Source: a bacterium (GTDB lineage Bacteria; Cyanobacteriota; Vampirovibrionia; Gastranaerophilales; JAILCC01). Taken from it: a stretch of DNA of 64,000 bases. Shown here piece after piece: positions 25,707 to 34,932 of this stretch. The DNA lies in the NCBI GenBank assembly GCA_024680555.1, contig JAILCC010000019.1:102049-166048 (forward strand), given 5' to 3'. Within the stretch, counting starts at the first letter, position 1; each line of letters opens with the position of its first letter. The position numbers and the translations under genes were made by a program. Below the pieces are notes generated by a model. It made no database searches and was not told where the DNA came from. It saw nothing but the letters and a program-made list of their open reading frames with translations.

Positions 25707-26936
25707 TTATTCTTTGTTCCATTCTTCTTGAGCTTCACTTAATGCCGAATTCAAATCTTCTTTATTTAACAATATTTTTTGAGTCATATTATCAACAATT
25801 TCATTTAATATTGCATGATTTTTTTGAATTGTTATCGGCTTAATGGAATTTTGCAGACTTTTTGCACCAATGTAGCGTACTTTTTGGCTCAAATCATCAC
25901 TGTTTATCGAAAAATATTCATTCTTTAATGCGCTTGTCTGAGAGGGAAAAACAGGTGCAAGTTTTGCAAACTCAAGCTGATTTATGGAATTTGTCAGATA
26001 CAATGCAAAATCCACCGCTTCTTTGGGGTGTTTTGATTTTAGAGGAATGATTAAATTCATCATAGAAAAATCTGTTTTGCCTGTATCTGATGAAAGCTGC
26101 TCATATATATCAAGATTTTTGTAAACCTCCGGAGCATTTGCTTTTATCGTGTCCAAAAAATTCGTACCGGAAACCAAAATTGCCGTCTGTCCGCTCATAA
26201 ATTGTTCCAGAGCTTCTCTGTGAGTTTGTGTAACAGATTCCTTAGGAATCAGGTCATTTTGATAAAGGTATTTAAAAAGCTCTAAAATCTCAGCAGATTT
26301 GCCATTGTTAAAATTCAACTTGTTGTTCTCATACGAAATTGCGCCATATTTATTCATAATTTTCAATATGTTCCCGCTTTCGCAAACTGTTGGCATCAAA
26401 GCATATACCCCATATTTTTCCTTAACTTTTTCTCCAAAATCTTTCAATTCAAAATAATCTTTTGGAAGAACTACTCCGTCAACAAGTTTTTTGTTGTAAT
26501 ACGTTACCGAAGTCGTTAAATACCACGGAATGCCGAACAGATGCCCGTCATAGGTAAGATTTTCAACTGTTTGCGGAATATATGAAGCTATTTCCTCCTT
26601 TGAGGCATATTCTTCCACATTTATAAGCGCTTTTCTGGTTGCAAGCGTAGCACTGAAATCGGGATTTAAATTAACCAAATCGGGAACATTATTACTCATT
26701 ACAGATGCAAGAGTACGTTTTTCACCCTCAGAAAATGGGATATCAACCCACTTTATCTTTATATCGGGATGCAGAGCTTCATATTTTTGAAAAACATCGG
26801 TTAAATACGGACGAAAACTTTCAAGCTGAAGTGTCCAAAATTCTATCTCCTTAATATTTTCTGCTTTTTTATTTACATTACAGCCTGTAAGGATTATGAT
26901 TAGAAACAACGATATTACTATTTTAAAGATTTTCAT
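25707..26936 (-). CDS. Sugar ABC transporter substrate-binding lipoprotein (family 1)
   Basis: 409 residues. The lipoprotein signal ends ILTGC, giving lipidation at Cys-19. The mature protein has the family 1 extracellular solute-binding layout: EIEFWTLQLESFRPYL, FQKYEALHPDIKIKWVDIP, NVPDLVNLNPDFSATLA, GIPWYLTTSVTYYNKKLV, a YENN...NGKSAEILELFKYLYQ middle and a GQTAILVSGTNF strand. Relatives bind oligosaccharides or glycerol phosphodiesters. No permease or ATPase gene is adjacent, so the transporter partners are elsewhere. GAGG lies upstream of the ATG, and only 16 bp separate it from the divergent rarA start. Confidence 0.9.
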   Translation of the reverse strand: MKIFKIVISLFLIIILTGCNVNKKAENIKEIEFWTLQLESFRPYLTDVFQKYEALHPDIKIKWVDIPFSEGEKRTLASVMSNNVPDLVNLNPDFSATLATRKALINVEEYASKEEIASYIPQTVENLTYDGHLFGIPWYLTTSVTYYNKKLVDGVVLPKDYFELKDFGEKVKEKYGVYALMPTVCESGNILKIMNKYGAISYENNKLNFNNGKSAEILELFKYLYQNDLIPKESVTQTHREALEQFMSGQTAILVSGTNFLDTIKANAPEVYKNLDIYEQLSSDTGKTDFSMMNLIIPLKSKHPKEAVDFALYLTNSINQLEFAKLAPVFPSQTSALKNEYFSINSDDLSQKVRYIGAKSLQNSIKPITIQKNHAILNEIVDNMTQKILLNKEDLNSALSEAQEEWNKE

Positions 26937-26952
26937 TCGGATAACCTCAACT

Positions 26953-28188
26953 ATGAATTTATTTGATAACCTTGAAGAACAGAATAAACAAATTCCTCTT
27001 GCGGAAGTTTTGCGCCCGAAAACATTAAAAGAATACTTCGGACAAAATCAAATTATATCAGAAAATAGCGCATTGGTGAATTTGTTAAATTCGGGAAGAT
27101 TATTTTCACTTCTTTTATGGGGAACCCCCGGTTGCGGAAAAACCACTCTTGCAAGAATCATAGCCGCAGAAACAAACAGCTGTTTCATCGAACTTAGCGC
27201 CGTAAATTCCGGCATAAAGGATATTAAAGAAACAGTAGAAAAAGCAAAAGAAAACCTCAGAGCGGGGCAAAAAACCATCGTCTTTATTGACGAAATTCAT
27301 CGTTACAATAAGACTCAGCAGGATGCACTCTTGCCCCACATTGAAAACGGAACTCTTTTTCTCATTGGTTCAACAACTGAAAACCCATCATTTCAGGTTA
27401 TTCCCGCACTTGTTTCAAGAACACAAATACTCAGACTGACACCGCTTGATGACGAAGCTATGCTGAAAATTATCCGTAAAGGCTACAGATATCTTATGGA
27501 TAAATATGGAAAAATAGAACTGGATAAGGAATTTGGCGAATTTATATTGAACTATGCAAGAGGCGATGCAAGAACCGCACTAAACCTTGTTGAAAATTCT
27601 TATTTTGCAAGTGAAGTTAACGAGAACGGTGAAAGACATCTTACACTCAAAACACTTGAAGAACTGGCTCAAAGCAAAGCCATCAGATACGGTGTTGATG
27701 AACATTATGATATTGCCTCCGCCTTTCAAAAATCTATGCGTGGTTCGGATGCAGATGCGGCAATTTATTGGCTTGCAAAGATGATTGCAGGTGGTGAAGA
27801 TCCGAGATTTATAGCAAGAAGACTAATGGTTTGTGCAGCAGAAGATGTAGGAAATGCCGATCCTACGGCATTTATGCTCGCCGTCAACGCATATCGTGCG
27901 TGCGAAACATTAGGTTTTCCGGAAGCACGTATTCCTCTTGCTCAAGCAGTAATATATGTTGCAAAAGCACCAAAGTCAAATCAAACTATATGTGCGATAG
28001 ACAATGCTCTCAATGACATTCTAAAAAACGGCAACAACTTTGAAGTTCCTATGCACCTTAGAGATAGCCACTATAAAAGCGCACAAAACTACGGTTTTGG
28101 CGAGGGGTATGTTTATACACACAGCGCACCTGATATTAAACAAACATTTTTGCCTGACGAACTTGTCGGCAAAAAGTATGTGGAATAA
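26953..28188 (+). CDS. rarA: Replication-associated recombination protein A (RarA/MgsA)
   Basis: An AAA+ clamp-loader-like ATPase acting at stalled forks. The start at ATG 26953 (MNLFDNLEEQNKQIPLAEVL) matches the family N-terminus; reading from 26896 would overlap the divergent gene's signal peptide. Walker A WGTPGCGKTTLA, Walker B VFIDEIHRYNKTQQDAL, sensor 1 IGSTTENPSF, and the C-terminal tetramerisation part with GGEDPRFIARRLM and SAQNYGFGEGYVYTHS. 411 residues is normal. No Shine-Dalgarno is visible. Confidence 0.95.
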   Translation: MNLFDNLEEQNKQIPLAEVLRPKTLKEYFGQNQIISENSALVNLLNSGRLFSLLLWGTPGCGKTTLARIIAAETNSCFIELSAVNSGIKDIKETVEKAKENLRAGQKTIVFIDEIHRYNKTQQDALLPHIENGTLFLIGSTTENPSFQVIPALVSRTQILRLTPLDDEAMLKIIRKGYRYLMDKYGKIELDKEFGEFILNYARGDARTALNLVENSYFASEVNENGERHLTLKTLEELAQSKAIRYGVDEHYDIASAFQKSMRGSDADAAIYWLAKMIAGGEDPRFIARRLMVCAAEDVGNADPTAFMLAVNAYRACETLGFPEARIPLAQAVIYVAKAPKSNQTICAIDNALNDILKNGNNFEVPMHLRDSHYKSAQNYGFGEGYVYTHSAPDIKQTFLPDELVGKKYVE

Positions 28189-28263
28189 AAAATTTTAACG
28201 GATACAAAGACATTGAATCTGCGCTACTTCAGTCTTACAATATTTACACCTGCTGCGCATATA

Positions 28264-28272
28264 TGATATAAT
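28264..28272 (+). promoter_or_regulatory. Extended -10 promoter of the RTX gene
   Basis: TGA-TATAAT, predicted +1 near 28279, giving a 25-nt leader with GGAGGT at 28293-28298 ahead of the ATG at 28304. Confidence 0.6.
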
Positions 28273-28303
28273 CAGCACGTTAATATTTAAATGGAGGTTT
28301 CCA

Positions 28304-31300
28304 ATGGCTACTATAAATGGCACAGATTTAGATGACATTCTTAATGGTACAGAGAGTGCAGACATTATTCGTGGTTTTGCAGGCAAAGATACCTTAAACG
28401 GTAATGGCGGCAACGATGAAATTTATGGTGATGAAGATGACGACAAAATCAACGGCGGCGGTGGCGATGACTATATTTACGGCGGTGCTGGTGACGACTA
28501 CATCATTGGCGGCGGCAGCAACGACTATATCTCAGGCGGTGACGGTTATGATAGATTATACGGCGGCAACGGCAAAGACCATATCACTGGTGATGACGGC
28601 GACGACTACATAGACGGCGGCGCAGGCAACGATGAGCTTTATGGCGATGACGGCTGGGATATCATTTATGCAGGCACAGGTGATGACTACGTTGAAGGCG
28701 GGGCAGACAACGATATCCTCTATGGTGAAGACGGTAACGATATTATTTATGGCGGTGCAGGCGAAGACACTATCAACGGCGGTGACGGTAATGATAAATT
28801 ATACGGCGACGATGGCGGTGATGAAATCTTCGGCGGCGAAGGAGACGATACTATAAATGGCGGTAACGGTAAAGACTGGCTTTATGGCGGCGGCGGTGTC
28901 GACAAAATCAACGGCGGCGCAGGCGATGACCATATTGAAGGTGCTTCAGGCAATGATATTATCTACGGCGGCGGCAGCAACGATACTATTTGGGGTGACG
29001 AAGGTCATGACTACATTGATGGCGGCAACGGCAACGATTCTCTCTATGGCGGCGAAGGTAACGATTCAATATACGGCGGCGACGGCAAAGACTATATTGA
29101 AGGCAACGAAGGCGACGATTATCTTTTGGGTAATGCAGGCGACGATAAAATTAAAGGCGGCGAAGGTGCAGATATAATTGAAGGCGGAACAGGCAATGAC
29201 AATATATTAGGTGATGCAGGCAACGATACTATATACGGCGACGCCGGCAACGATACTATAAGCGGCGGCGCAGGCGATGATTATATCGAAGGCGGCGACG
29301 GCGACGACAAAATCTATGGCGGCGGCAGCAACGATACTATTTATGGCGGCGCAGGTGATGATGTCATAGATGGCGGTAACGGTAAAGACCTCATCTATGG
29401 CGGTGACGGCAACGATATAATTGAAGGCGGCACTGGTAAAAATACCATTTATGGTGATGCAGGCAATGACAACATCAAAGGCGGCGATGATAATGATAGG
29501 ATATACGGCGGCGATGGTAATGACTTTATATATGGAATTGCAGGCAACAATACTATCGGTGGCGGCGCAGGCGATGATGAGATCCACGGCGGCTCAGGTG
29601 TTGACAAACTCAATGGTGATGCAGGCAACGATACTATCTTCGGCTACGGTGGTGATGATATTATCAATGGCGGCGCAGGTGATGACTACATCCGAGGCGG
29701 TGAAGGGCATGATGAAATCAATGGCGGCGGCAGCAACGATACTATATATGGTGATGCAGGCAACGATATTATCTACGGCGGCAACGGCAATGATATTATC
29801 TACGGCGGCGACGGTCAAGATACAATTAACGGTGATGACGGCAACGATACCATCTATACCGGCGAAGGTGATGAAACAGTTTATGGCGGCAACGGTAACG
29901 ATAAAATCTACGGCGATGCCGGCGATGACTATTTATTTGGCGATGACGGTGATGATAAAATCTACGGCGGCTCAGGCAATGACTATATTGGCGGCGGCTG
30001 TGGTAAAGATACTATCTATGGTGGCGGCAGCAACGATACCATCTGGGGTGGCGATGGTAATGACATCATTTATGGCGAAAACGGTGATGATACCATATAT
30101 GGTGGTACCGATGACGACATCATAAACGGCGGCAAAGGTAACAATAATATCGTATTTGCACTTGGTGACGGCAATGATACTATTAAATACGGCGGCGGTG
30201 TAGATACATTGGTCTTTGATGAGGGTACCGATGTTACGGCAAAATATAGCGGTGATAATTTGCTCGTAACTTATTCGGGAAATAAAAATGACACAAATTA
30301 CAAAAATACTATTACAGTAGAAGATTTCCGAAATAATCAAAGCGTTCAATACGTTAAAATTGGAGAAGCTGTAGCAGATATTGAAACATATATCTCTCCT
30401 GAAGAAGGCAATGTCATCCATATAAAAAGCACTGATATGGATGAAACGTTTAACCTTGATGAGGGCAATAACACCGTTGTATTTGATGACGCCCCCTCAT
30501 TTGGTTATAACAACCTGCTTGTTTCAGCCAATACCGCAGGAAACGGTTACACGGATACAATTCAAATGGACGGAGTTTCCTTTATGGATAATACTCTTCT
30601 TATATACGGTGCTGATGAAGGTGATGGATATACCGACAAATTGTGGCTTGATGCTACAGCATTCCCCGAATGTCCGGGAGATGGCGATGTCCTGTATGAT
30701 GACTTCTACAAACCGACTGCCGGAGCAGTAGTTATTCAAGATAAAGACAGAAGTTATACCGCAACAGGATATAATTCCGTTCAGGAATTGGTCTTGGCAG
30801 ATGATAGCACTGACAGACTTGTTGCAATAAAAGCCGAAACAGGAACAAATACAATTACTTCAAATAGCAACTATAACGTAATAAATATATTTGGTGGCGC
30901 TGCGTTAGATTACACTTACGGCGGCGGTCGTGACAACGTTACAGCTCTTGAATGGGATACTGCTGATTCCTACACTGTTGCATGGACTGATAATACATCT
31001 CTCAATATCATGGATTGGGGCGGTGATGATAACCTTACGGTTACTGGATTAGACAGAGAAGATGCAAGAATTTTGTTTAATGTAAGAAAAAACACTTGGT
31101 CAGAACAATGGGAATACGATTCCGATTGCTTATTACTGACTATCGAAGATAATTTCTCAGCAGATGCTCTCTCTGCAGCTACGACAGGCAACGCTACGCT
31201 TACTGACGGTATAAACATTAGGGCAACATTGGAAAACGTAACTGTTGGCGGAGAAAGTGTTGTTATTGATGATTGGTGTAATTATATCAAGAGCGATGTC

Positions 31301-31432
31301 GTATCGTGGTTAGAAACTAACGGTTATGACAATATTGCAGATGCACTTGCAGATTGCGAAGATCCAACTGCAATAGATGCGCTTGTTGCTTGTTACGCAG
31401 TATCATATAATGATGTATTGAGTATTGTATAG
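28304..31432 (+). CDS. RTX (hemolysin-type Ca-binding repeat) surface or secreted protein
   Basis: 1042 residues. From about residue 8 to 630 it consists of some 65-70 nonapeptide repeats of the form GGxGxDxIx (for example YGGAGDDYI, NGGDGNDKL), which fold as a Ca2+-loaded beta-roll. The repeats begin almost at the N-terminus with no signal peptide, as in type I-secreted proteins. Residues about 640-1040 are a non-repetitive beta-rich acidic region ending in YNDVLSIV; an uncleaved C-terminal type I signal is plausible. No lipase, protease or toxin domain is evident. Repeat DNA is visibly more GC-rich than its flanks because of GGC/GGT codons. It has its own promoter, GGAGGT and a terminator; transporter genes are not in the window. 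Confidence 0.9.
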   Translation: MATINGTDLDDILNGTESADIIRGFAGKDTLNGNGGNDEIYGDEDDDKINGGGGDDYIYGGAGDDYIIGGGSNDYISGGDGYDRLYGGNGKDHITGDDGDDYIDGGAGNDELYGDDGWDIIYAGTGDDYVEGGADNDILYGEDGNDIIYGGAGEDTINGGDGNDKLYGDDGGDEIFGGEGDDTINGGNGKDWLYGGGGVDKINGGAGDDHIEGASGNDIIYGGGSNDTIWGDEGHDYIDGGNGNDSLYGGEGNDSIYGGDGKDYIEGNEGDDYLLGNAGDDKIKGGEGADIIEGGTGNDNILGDAGNDTIYGDAGNDTISGGAGDDYIEGGDGDDKIYGGGSNDTIYGGAGDDVIDGGNGKDLIYGGDGNDIIEGGTGKNTIYGDAGNDNIKGGDDNDRIYGGDGNDFIYGIAGNNTIGGGAGDDEIHGGSGVDKLNGDAGNDTIFGYGGDDIINGGAGDDYIRGGEGHDEINGGGSNDTIYGDAGNDIIYGGNGNDIIYGGDGQDTINGDDGNDTIYTGEGDETVYGGNGNDKIYGDAGDDYLFGDDGDDKIYGGSGNDYIGGGCGKDTIYGGGSNDTIWGGDGNDIIYGENGDDTIYGGTDDDIINGGKGNNNIVFALGDGNDTIKYGGGVDTLVFDEGTDVTAKYSGDNLLVTYSGNKNDTNYKNTITVEDFRNNQSVQYVKIGEAVADIETYISPEEGNVIHIKSTDMDETFNLDEGNNTVVFDDAPSFGYNNLLVSANTAGNGYTDTIQMDGVSFMDNTLLIYGADEGDGYTDKLWLDATAFPECPGDGDVLYDDFYKPTAGAVVIQDKDRSYTATGYNSVQELVLADDSTDRLVAIKAETGTNTITSNSNYNVINIFGGAALDYTYGGGRDNVTALEWDTADSYTVAWTDNTSLNIMDWGGDDNLTVTGLDREDARILFNVRKNTWSEQWEYDSDCLLLTIEDNFSADALSAATTGNATLTDGINIRATLENVTVGGESVVIDDWCNYIKSDVVSWLETNGYDNIADALADCEDPTAIDALVACYAVSYNDVLSIV

Positions 31433-31447
31433 TACAAAAAAGCATAT

Positions 31448-31489
31448 AAAAATAAAGGTCGGACTGAACAATCTGACCTTTATTTTTTT
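31448..31489. terminator. Convergent terminator after the RTX gene
   Basis: AAAAATAAAGGTC/GACCTTTATTTTT stem with a T run downstream and A-rich sequence upstream. It lies between the stops of the RTX gene and the minus-strand 31520 gene and may serve both. Confidence 0.8.
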
Positions 31490-31519
31490 GTATATGTATG
31501 CTGTACAGGTTAATCAAAC

Positions 31520-32935
31520 TTATACAATAGCTTTATTTCCGTTTAGCTGTTTCAACAGCTCTTTGCTTTTGTCAGGTTCAAGTTGTTCCCCAAGCACATC
31601 AACAGGAATGCCTGCGTGGTGAATTTTGGGTATCAAATCGCTTGCCTTAACTTCTAATGCGCCGACATGGTCATCATCAGTATCGTTACATATAAAGAAC
31701 AATTCGCCGTTTACTTTCTTTGAACCGATAACCGTAATTTCATGACCGCCGATAATTCTCTTGTTCGAATCAGTTTCAGTTATGCCTATTATTACATTTC
31801 TGTTTGTAGCAAGAGTATCTAAAATATTTTTTTCAACCACTTCTGTCGGGTGGAAATATCCTTTCAAGATATCACCATCAACATTTTGATATACGACCGA
31901 AGTTTTTTCACCGTCGTTGCCTACTACGCTTTCAACAAAAGTTTTTTCAAACTCAGTCAAGCCGGTATCTCTTGCATTCAATGAGCCGTATCTCTTATCT
32001 GTCAAAGAATTGTAGGTATTTTGAGAACCCAACTGCATAAATGCCGACTGTAAAAGCACATCCACACTAGCCCTTGGCTTTATGGCATCTTGCGGATTTG
32101 CGGGGTTAGGTTTGCGTTCGTATGTATTTTGAACCCTTGCTCTTATAATAGCATCCCTGTCAGGTGCTATTTTTACATTGGTACTTGTCCAATCAGAGTC
32201 AAGCGGTTTCACGTTAAACATATTAAGTAAATGCACTGCATCTACAATATTTTTATTAAGGTTATCAAATTTTACATTCTGAACCACTTCCATTTGGGGC
32301 GAACTTAACCCCTCAATAAAACGTGCAAACTCGGCAGGCTTTTTATCCGCAAGTGAAAATTCTATACTCGCAGCTACACAGCTTGCACTGTTTTCAACAC
32401 GCATATCTTCCGGACTTTTAGGTTCATTGGGCAGTACTTGAACGGGATTATTTGCACTTTTTTCCCTGAGTACTTGAGAAGCAAGCTCTACCGGAATTTT
32501 TCCAAATTTCTGGTTAATTACGAATGGATTTGCAAGGCGTTCGAGCGTTTCAGACAAGACTATTTTGGCATCCAAGCCTTGTATTCTAGGTTTTTTGTAG
32601 ATATTGTAAAGGTTTTGAATTGTCGAAGAACCATCATTTGACTTTCTGTTTTGAAGTCTGCCAGTCCTGTAAAGAATTTCGATATTAGCTTTATCTTTTC
32701 CGACAAGATTGGCGCTTAACTCTTTATACATTTCTTTTTCCTGATATGAGGAAAACTTATACTTATCTGTAAACATGCTTGGCAATATATTAGAGAAAAC
32801 ACCCTTGAATGCAACATCTTGAGTCATGCCGGGCTTGTTTTTCTTAGAGGCATCAGAATCCGCCTTTGCCTGCACAAATATTGACGAATACTCAGGCTTG
32901 ACGCAATTATTCGGACTAATGGGATTTATTGCCAT
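31520..32935 (-). CDS. Hypothetical protein with possible papain-like Cys-His-Asn/Asp triad
   Basis: 471 residues, no signal peptide. Residues 1-170 are polar, with an Asn/Pro-rich start (MAINPISPNN). Cys-186 sits at the start of a helix (ENSASCVAASIEF), His-398 in a strand (GGHEITVIGSKKVNGELF) and Asn-417/Asp-418 in the next strand (FICNDTDDD). This order and spacing is that of papain-fold cysteine peptidases and transglutaminases, though no named family is matched by eye. The middle (190-370) is helical. It ends opposite the RTX gene. A role as a secreted or self-acting protease is inference only. Confidence 0.72.
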   Translation of the reverse strand: MAINPISPNNCVKPEYSSIFVQAKADSDASKKNKPGMTQDVAFKGVFSNILPSMFTDKYKFSSYQEKEMYKELSANLVGKDKANIEILYRTGRLQNRKSNDGSSTIQNLYNIYKKPRIQGLDAKIVLSETLERLANPFVINQKFGKIPVELASQVLREKSANNPVQVLPNEPKSPEDMRVENSASCVAASIEFSLADKKPAEFARFIEGLSSPQMEVVQNVKFDNLNKNIVDAVHLLNMFNVKPLDSDWTSTNVKIAPDRDAIIRARVQNTYERKPNPANPQDAIKPRASVDVLLQSAFMQLGSQNTYNSLTDKRYGSLNARDTGLTEFEKTFVESVVGNDGEKTSVVYQNVDGDILKGYFHPTEVVEKNILDTLATNRNVIIGITETDSNKRIIGGHEITVIGSKKVNGELFFICNDTDDDHVGALEVKASDLIPKIHHAGIPVDVLGEQLEPDKSKELLKQLNGNKAIV

Positions 32936-33044
32936 ACATAAACCTTACAACTACCTACATAATTTATAAAACAAATAATTAAAAAAAGTTGCCAACACAT
33001 ATACTGTTAATTTATCATATATTTATATTCACGGTCGGAAGTTT

Positions 33045-34094
33045 ATGGATTTTAACAATTACAAAATAAAATACATTCAAGAAGAAGAATTTTTATCATA
33101 TATAGATTGGCTGACAAGATTTAAAAATCCGTTTTTAAATTTTTTGAGAACGGCACAAAAAATAATCACCAAAAATTCACTTGAACCCAAAATAAACACA
33201 AAAAAGTTCGAGGAAATGTACTTTGAAGAAAAAGTTTGTTTAACCAAATATATTTGGGAAAAATCTCTGGAAAACTTGTTGGGTACAAAAAAATTTTCCG
33301 AAAACAAATTGAAAAATTTTCTTATTTTTGAAGAGGAACAAACCTTTAATACCGATTATTTGTTGGACTTTCTAAAATATCAAAACACGCAAAAGCCAAT
33401 TCAAAACTATACAAAAATGAGGGCAGAAGTCTTTTTGCCTATAGATGAACTTGTCGAATATTTTGCAAAACAAGATAATAAGCCGAACTTTTTGAAGCGT
33501 CTTATTGAAAAGAAAAATTCAAATCTGACAGAGCAAGAGCTTTATGAAGCCCAAACGCCATTTGCCTCGACAAAAGTTCTTTTTTTGGTTGAAGGAATTA
33601 CCGAAGAAAAAATATTGCCCATCTTTGCGCAAAAAGAAGGAATTGATTTTGAAACCAACGGCATAAAATTAAAATCGGCAGGCGGCAAAACTCACCTGCT
33701 AAAATACTACGCTCAAATACGAAAACTGTTAAAAATACCTGTTTTTATACTTCTTGATGCAGACGGACAGGATATAATAACAGACTTAAACAATATATTA
33801 GAAAAAAAAGACAGAGTTTATCTTATATCAAAAGGTGAAATTGAAGATATTTTGCCGCACGAACTCATTATACGTGCAATAAATAATTACTTCTCAACGC
33901 AAGGCGCCATTACCGAAAACGACCTCAACAAAAACGAACCGATGGCTAAAATCTTGTACAACTTGTACAAAGAAAAAGGGTTCGGCGAATTTCACAAGGC
34001 AAAATTTGCACAAATTTTAAAGGAAAATATTATCTCAAAAGAAGATGCAAAAGGTGAAATAGAAAATATTCTCAAACTTATCCAAAGTAAATAA
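33045..34094 (+). CDS. OLD-type TOPRIM domain protein without ATPase domain
   Basis: 349 residues. The C-terminal half carries a TOPRIM fold of the OLD/RecF-linked type: VLFLVEGITEEKILP (catalytic Glu), SAGGKTHLLKYYAQI, PVFILLDADGQD (D-x-D) and YLISKGEIEDILP. The N-terminal 180 residues are helical and basic with no P-loop, whereas OLD proteins usually carry an ABC-type ATPase. TCGGAAG precedes the ATG at 33045. The 3' end overlaps the convergent speB by 17 bp. Nuclease or primase-like activity is expected from the fold; an antiphage role is possible but has no contextual support here. Confidence 0.8.
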   Translation: MDFNNYKIKYIQEEEFLSYIDWLTRFKNPFLNFLRTAQKIITKNSLEPKINTKKFEEMYFEEKVCLTKYIWEKSLENLLGTKKFSENKLKNFLIFEEEQTFNTDYLLDFLKYQNTQKPIQNYTKMRAEVFLPIDELVEYFAKQDNKPNFLKRLIEKKNSNLTEQELYEAQTPFASTKVLFLVEGITEEKILPIFAQKEGIDFETNGIKLKSAGGKTHLLKYYAQIRKLLKIPVFILLDADGQDIITDLNNILEKKDRVYLISKGEIEDILPHELIIRAINNYFSTQGAITENDLNKNEPMAKILYNLYKEKGFGEFHKAKFAQILKENIISKEDAKGEIENILKLIQSK

Positions 34095-34932
34095 GCATTT
34101 CTCTTGCCAACTTTGCAGCCGTTGCCGTAGAAGCTCCGCTCGCATCATAATCAGGTGAAAGTTCAACCAAATCCATACCGACGACATTATTTTTTCTGAG
34201 TAACAATAGCCAGCTAATCAACTCATTAACAGTCATACCGCCTGCTTCCTGCGTTCCTGTAGCCGGCATAACCGATGTATCCAAAACGTCAACATCAAGT
34301 GTTATAAAGACCGGTTGGTCTTTTATTTTTCCAAAAATCTCAGATGCTTTTTCCATGGATGAAATGAGGGTATTATTTTCTTTCATCCACCTGTATTCTT
34401 CTATCTCGCCCGAACGGATACCGATTTGGTAAAGGTTTTCTTTCCCCACCAATTCGACCACACGTCTCATAACGCATGCATGAGAAAGCTTTTCGCCCAA
34501 ATAATCTTCTCTCAAATCACAATGCGCATCAAAATGCACCACCGCAAGGTTGGGGTATTTTTCTTTGTACGCTTTTATTTCAGGATAGGTAACAAGATGT
34601 TCGCCGCCTATACCAAAGGACTTTTTACCGTCTTTTAATATTTCTCTTACATTATTTTCAATAAGATTTAATGAAGATTCCCTGTTACCCAAAGAAAATT
34701 CCAAATCGCCCGCATCAAAAAACTTTACGTCATTAAAATCTCTGTCAGCTATGGGCGAATATTCCTCTAAGCCCCAAGATGCCGTTCTCATAGCTTGTGA
34801 AGCAAATCTTGCTCCGGGTTTGTTGGAGCAGGTTCCGTCATAAGGCAGACCAATCATAACCCAATCACACCGAGTATAATCATCCGTTGCACACATCCAA
34901 TTTTTTGAGAGAAATGGTCCTGATAACATCAT
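34078..34932 (-). CDS. speB: Agmatinase (ureohydrolase family)
   Basis: Hydrolyses agmatine to putrescine and urea. 284 residues. Mn-binding motifs of the arginase fold: GIGGEHLVTYPE, VVHFDAHCDLRE and ITLDVDVLDTS, followed by the TGTQEAGGMTVNE loop and GMDLVELSPDYD. A substrate-entry segment GLPYDGTCSNKPGARFA is at the N-terminus. Its ATG overlaps the speE stop by one base, so the two are translationally coupled and together make spermidine from agmatine. An arginine decarboxylase is not in the window. The end overlaps the TOPRIM gene. Confidence 0.93.
   Translation of the reverse strand: MMLSGPFLSKNWMCATDDYTRCDWVMIGLPYDGTCSNKPGARFASQAMRTASWGLEEYSPIADRDFNDVKFFDAGDLEFSLGNRESSLNLIENNVREILKDGKKSFGIGGEHLVTYPEIKAYKEKYPNLAVVHFDAHCDLREDYLGEKLSHACVMRRVVELVGKENLYQIGIRSGEIEEYRWMKENNTLISSMEKASEIFGKIKDQPVFITLDVDVLDTSVMPATGTQEAGGMTVNELISWLLLLRKNNVVGMDLVELSPDYDASGASTATAAKLAREMLIYFG

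Noticed and set aside
28404..30125. Long open frames in other phases and on the minus strand inside the RTX array
   Set aside because: They are by-products of the 27-bp coding repeat, give low-complexity Ala/Thr/Ile/Met protein, and have no start signals of their own.
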